Of a DNA stretch of 30,315 nt, positions 29,447 to 30,315 are shown in pieces. The stretch spans positions 1-30,315 of the forward strand of contig NW_014013294.1 of assembly GCF_000611645.1 (NCBI RefSeq), read 5' to 3'. A model generated the notes under the pieces. That model saw only the letters and a program-made list of their open reading frames with translations, ran no database searches and was not told where the DNA came from. The DNA is from Monoraphidium neglectum (lineage: Eukaryota > Chlorophyta > Chlorophyceae > Sphaeropleales > Selenastraceae). Each line of letters opens with the position of its first letter. The stretch's first letter is position 1. A program made the translations under genes and the position numbers.

Positions 29447-30315
29447 ATGTTCACGGCTGACTGGGCGCTGCGGCGGGTCCTGAAGTTTGTGCTCAAGCGC
29501 AGCGTCGGGAAATTCCTGCAGACCGACCTTGATTTGGAGCAACTGGATGTACAGCTCGGTACAGGCGCCGTTGAGTTGCGCAACGTCTTGCTGAATTGCA
29601 ACACCATCAACCAGCGGCTGGTGCGTCACCCGCGAACGACACTGCGCGCGAGGAGGGCGTCAGGGGCCGGCCGGGCGCGTGGCGGGCGGGGAGGGAGCAG
29701 GGTCGGCTGTGTAGGGCGCTGCGGGTGCCGTCGGACCCTGGCAAATAGCAATGTACCATTACTGGTTGTATTGCTTGTGTGCAGGCCGATGCATGGGTGA
29801 TGCGCTGCAACTGCCTCGCCTTTCTGCCGCGCCAGCATCGTCTGCGCATGTCCTTGCATGCATGTTGTCACACGCATGATTTCACGCGGTGCCGCCACTC
29901 ACATGCGCGCCGCCACCTCGCCCCATGCCCTCCATGCAACCGCGCCCGCGGCGCCTGTGCAGGCGCTCGAAGGCTGGCGCGTCACCGCGGGTTATGTGGG
30001 TGCTGTGCGTGCCAGCATCCCACTGGCGACGGTGGCCGCGGCGCAGCAGAGCGGGTGCTCTCCGGGCTCTGACGCACGCGCAGATGTCGAACTGGATGAG
30101 ATCTTGATCAGCCTCGCCCCCATCACGGCTGACGACGCCGCCGACAACGCCCGCGCCGCGGCTGCGGCCGCAGACGGCCCGCCGCCGGCGCCCGGCCGGG
30201 CGGAGGCGGCGCCGGGCTGGGGCGGCGGCGGCGGCGTGGCGGCCGGTGGGCGGGACGGCCCCGGCGGCGCGCTCGGCGGGCTGGGGGCGCTGCTGAGCCT
30301 CGACGACCTGGCGGG
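29447..30315 (+). CDS. ATG2: Autophagy-related protein ATG2, N-terminal part (chorein_N domain), runs off window
   Basis: Exon 1 (29447-29620, 58 codons) is followed by exon 2 from 29963 to the window end, both phase 0. Exon 1 matches the chorein N-terminal segment shared by ATG2 and VPS13: WALRRVLKFVLKRSVGKFLQ, then LDLEQLDVQLGTGAVELRNV and LNCNTINQRL. It resembles the plant ATG2 start most, where I recall a ...LGQFILGDIDLDQLDVQL... pattern. Exon 2 continues with EGWRVTAGYVGAVRASIPL and DVELDEILISLAP, the strands that follow in the family, and then enters a Gly/Ala/Pro-rich insertion. ATG2 is a rod-like bridge that moves lipids from the ER to the growing autophagosome; the chorein end sits at the ER side. 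VPS13 is the alternative. Full-length ATG2 is over 1500 residues, so most of the gene lies to the right. Confidence 0.83.

Overview
The window is nuclear DNA of a GC-rich green alga, most likely a chlorophyte of the Chlorella/Coccomyxa type. The grounds are: genes broken into many short exons by GT-AG introns (donors mostly GTGAGC or GTGCG), the UGUAA poly(A) element used by chlorophytes behind several stop codons, Ala/Gly/Gln-rich low-complexity protein linkers, CA and CTG microsatellites inside introns, and gene families shared with land plants. There is no operon structure, CRISPR array, recognisable transposon or prophage. All exon boundaries are my own reading of splice sites, phase and protein continuity; no transcript data were available.

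Layout, left to right. (1) About 1-1880, minus: a secreted or organelle-targeted VOC (glyoxalase/dioxygenase superfamily) protein whose last exon lies off the left edge. (2) 2302-3358, plus: a minimal Josephin-type deubiquitinase, divergent from gene 1. (3) 3991-4627, minus: a 74-residue group 1 LEA/KGG-motif stress protein, convergent with gene 2. (4) 6027-6998, minus: a small, probably plastid-targeted protein with one membrane segment and a CX2CX8CX4C zinc-ribbon-like motif. (5) 6999-8364: no gene; an imperfect inverted repeat, a hairpin and a 14-bp tandem repeat. (6) 8365-15990, minus: a large nuclear DNA-damage-type protein with BRCT domains at both ends and a long low-complexity middle with poly-Q. 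It resembles plant At4g02110/MDC1-like proteins and is interrupted by an 852-base assembly gap. (7) 16310-17858, plus: a two-exon helical protein, possibly of the organellar OPR/FASTK-like RNA-binding type, sharing a short divergent promoter with gene 6. (8) 17859-19549: no convincing gene. (9) 19550-19807, minus: an orphan coding segment, either a small gene or an alternative last exon of gene 10. (10) 20582-27086, minus: a 19-exon, about 1184-residue coiled-coil protein. (11) 27717-28736, minus: a 170-residue coiled-coil protein resembling the ciliary nexin-dynein regulatory subunit DRC12/CCDC153. (12) 29447-30315 and beyond, plus: the N-terminus of the autophagy lipid-transfer protein ATG2.

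The genes do not form one pathway; they look like unrelated housekeeping, stress, repair and cytoskeletal genes. No clearly new biological system is visible. The most useful leads are the cilium-type gene in a probably walled, non-motile lineage, the tiny LEA-like gene, the small plastid zinc protein, the orphan 3' exon, and the micro-exons and in-frame introns of genes 6 and 10.
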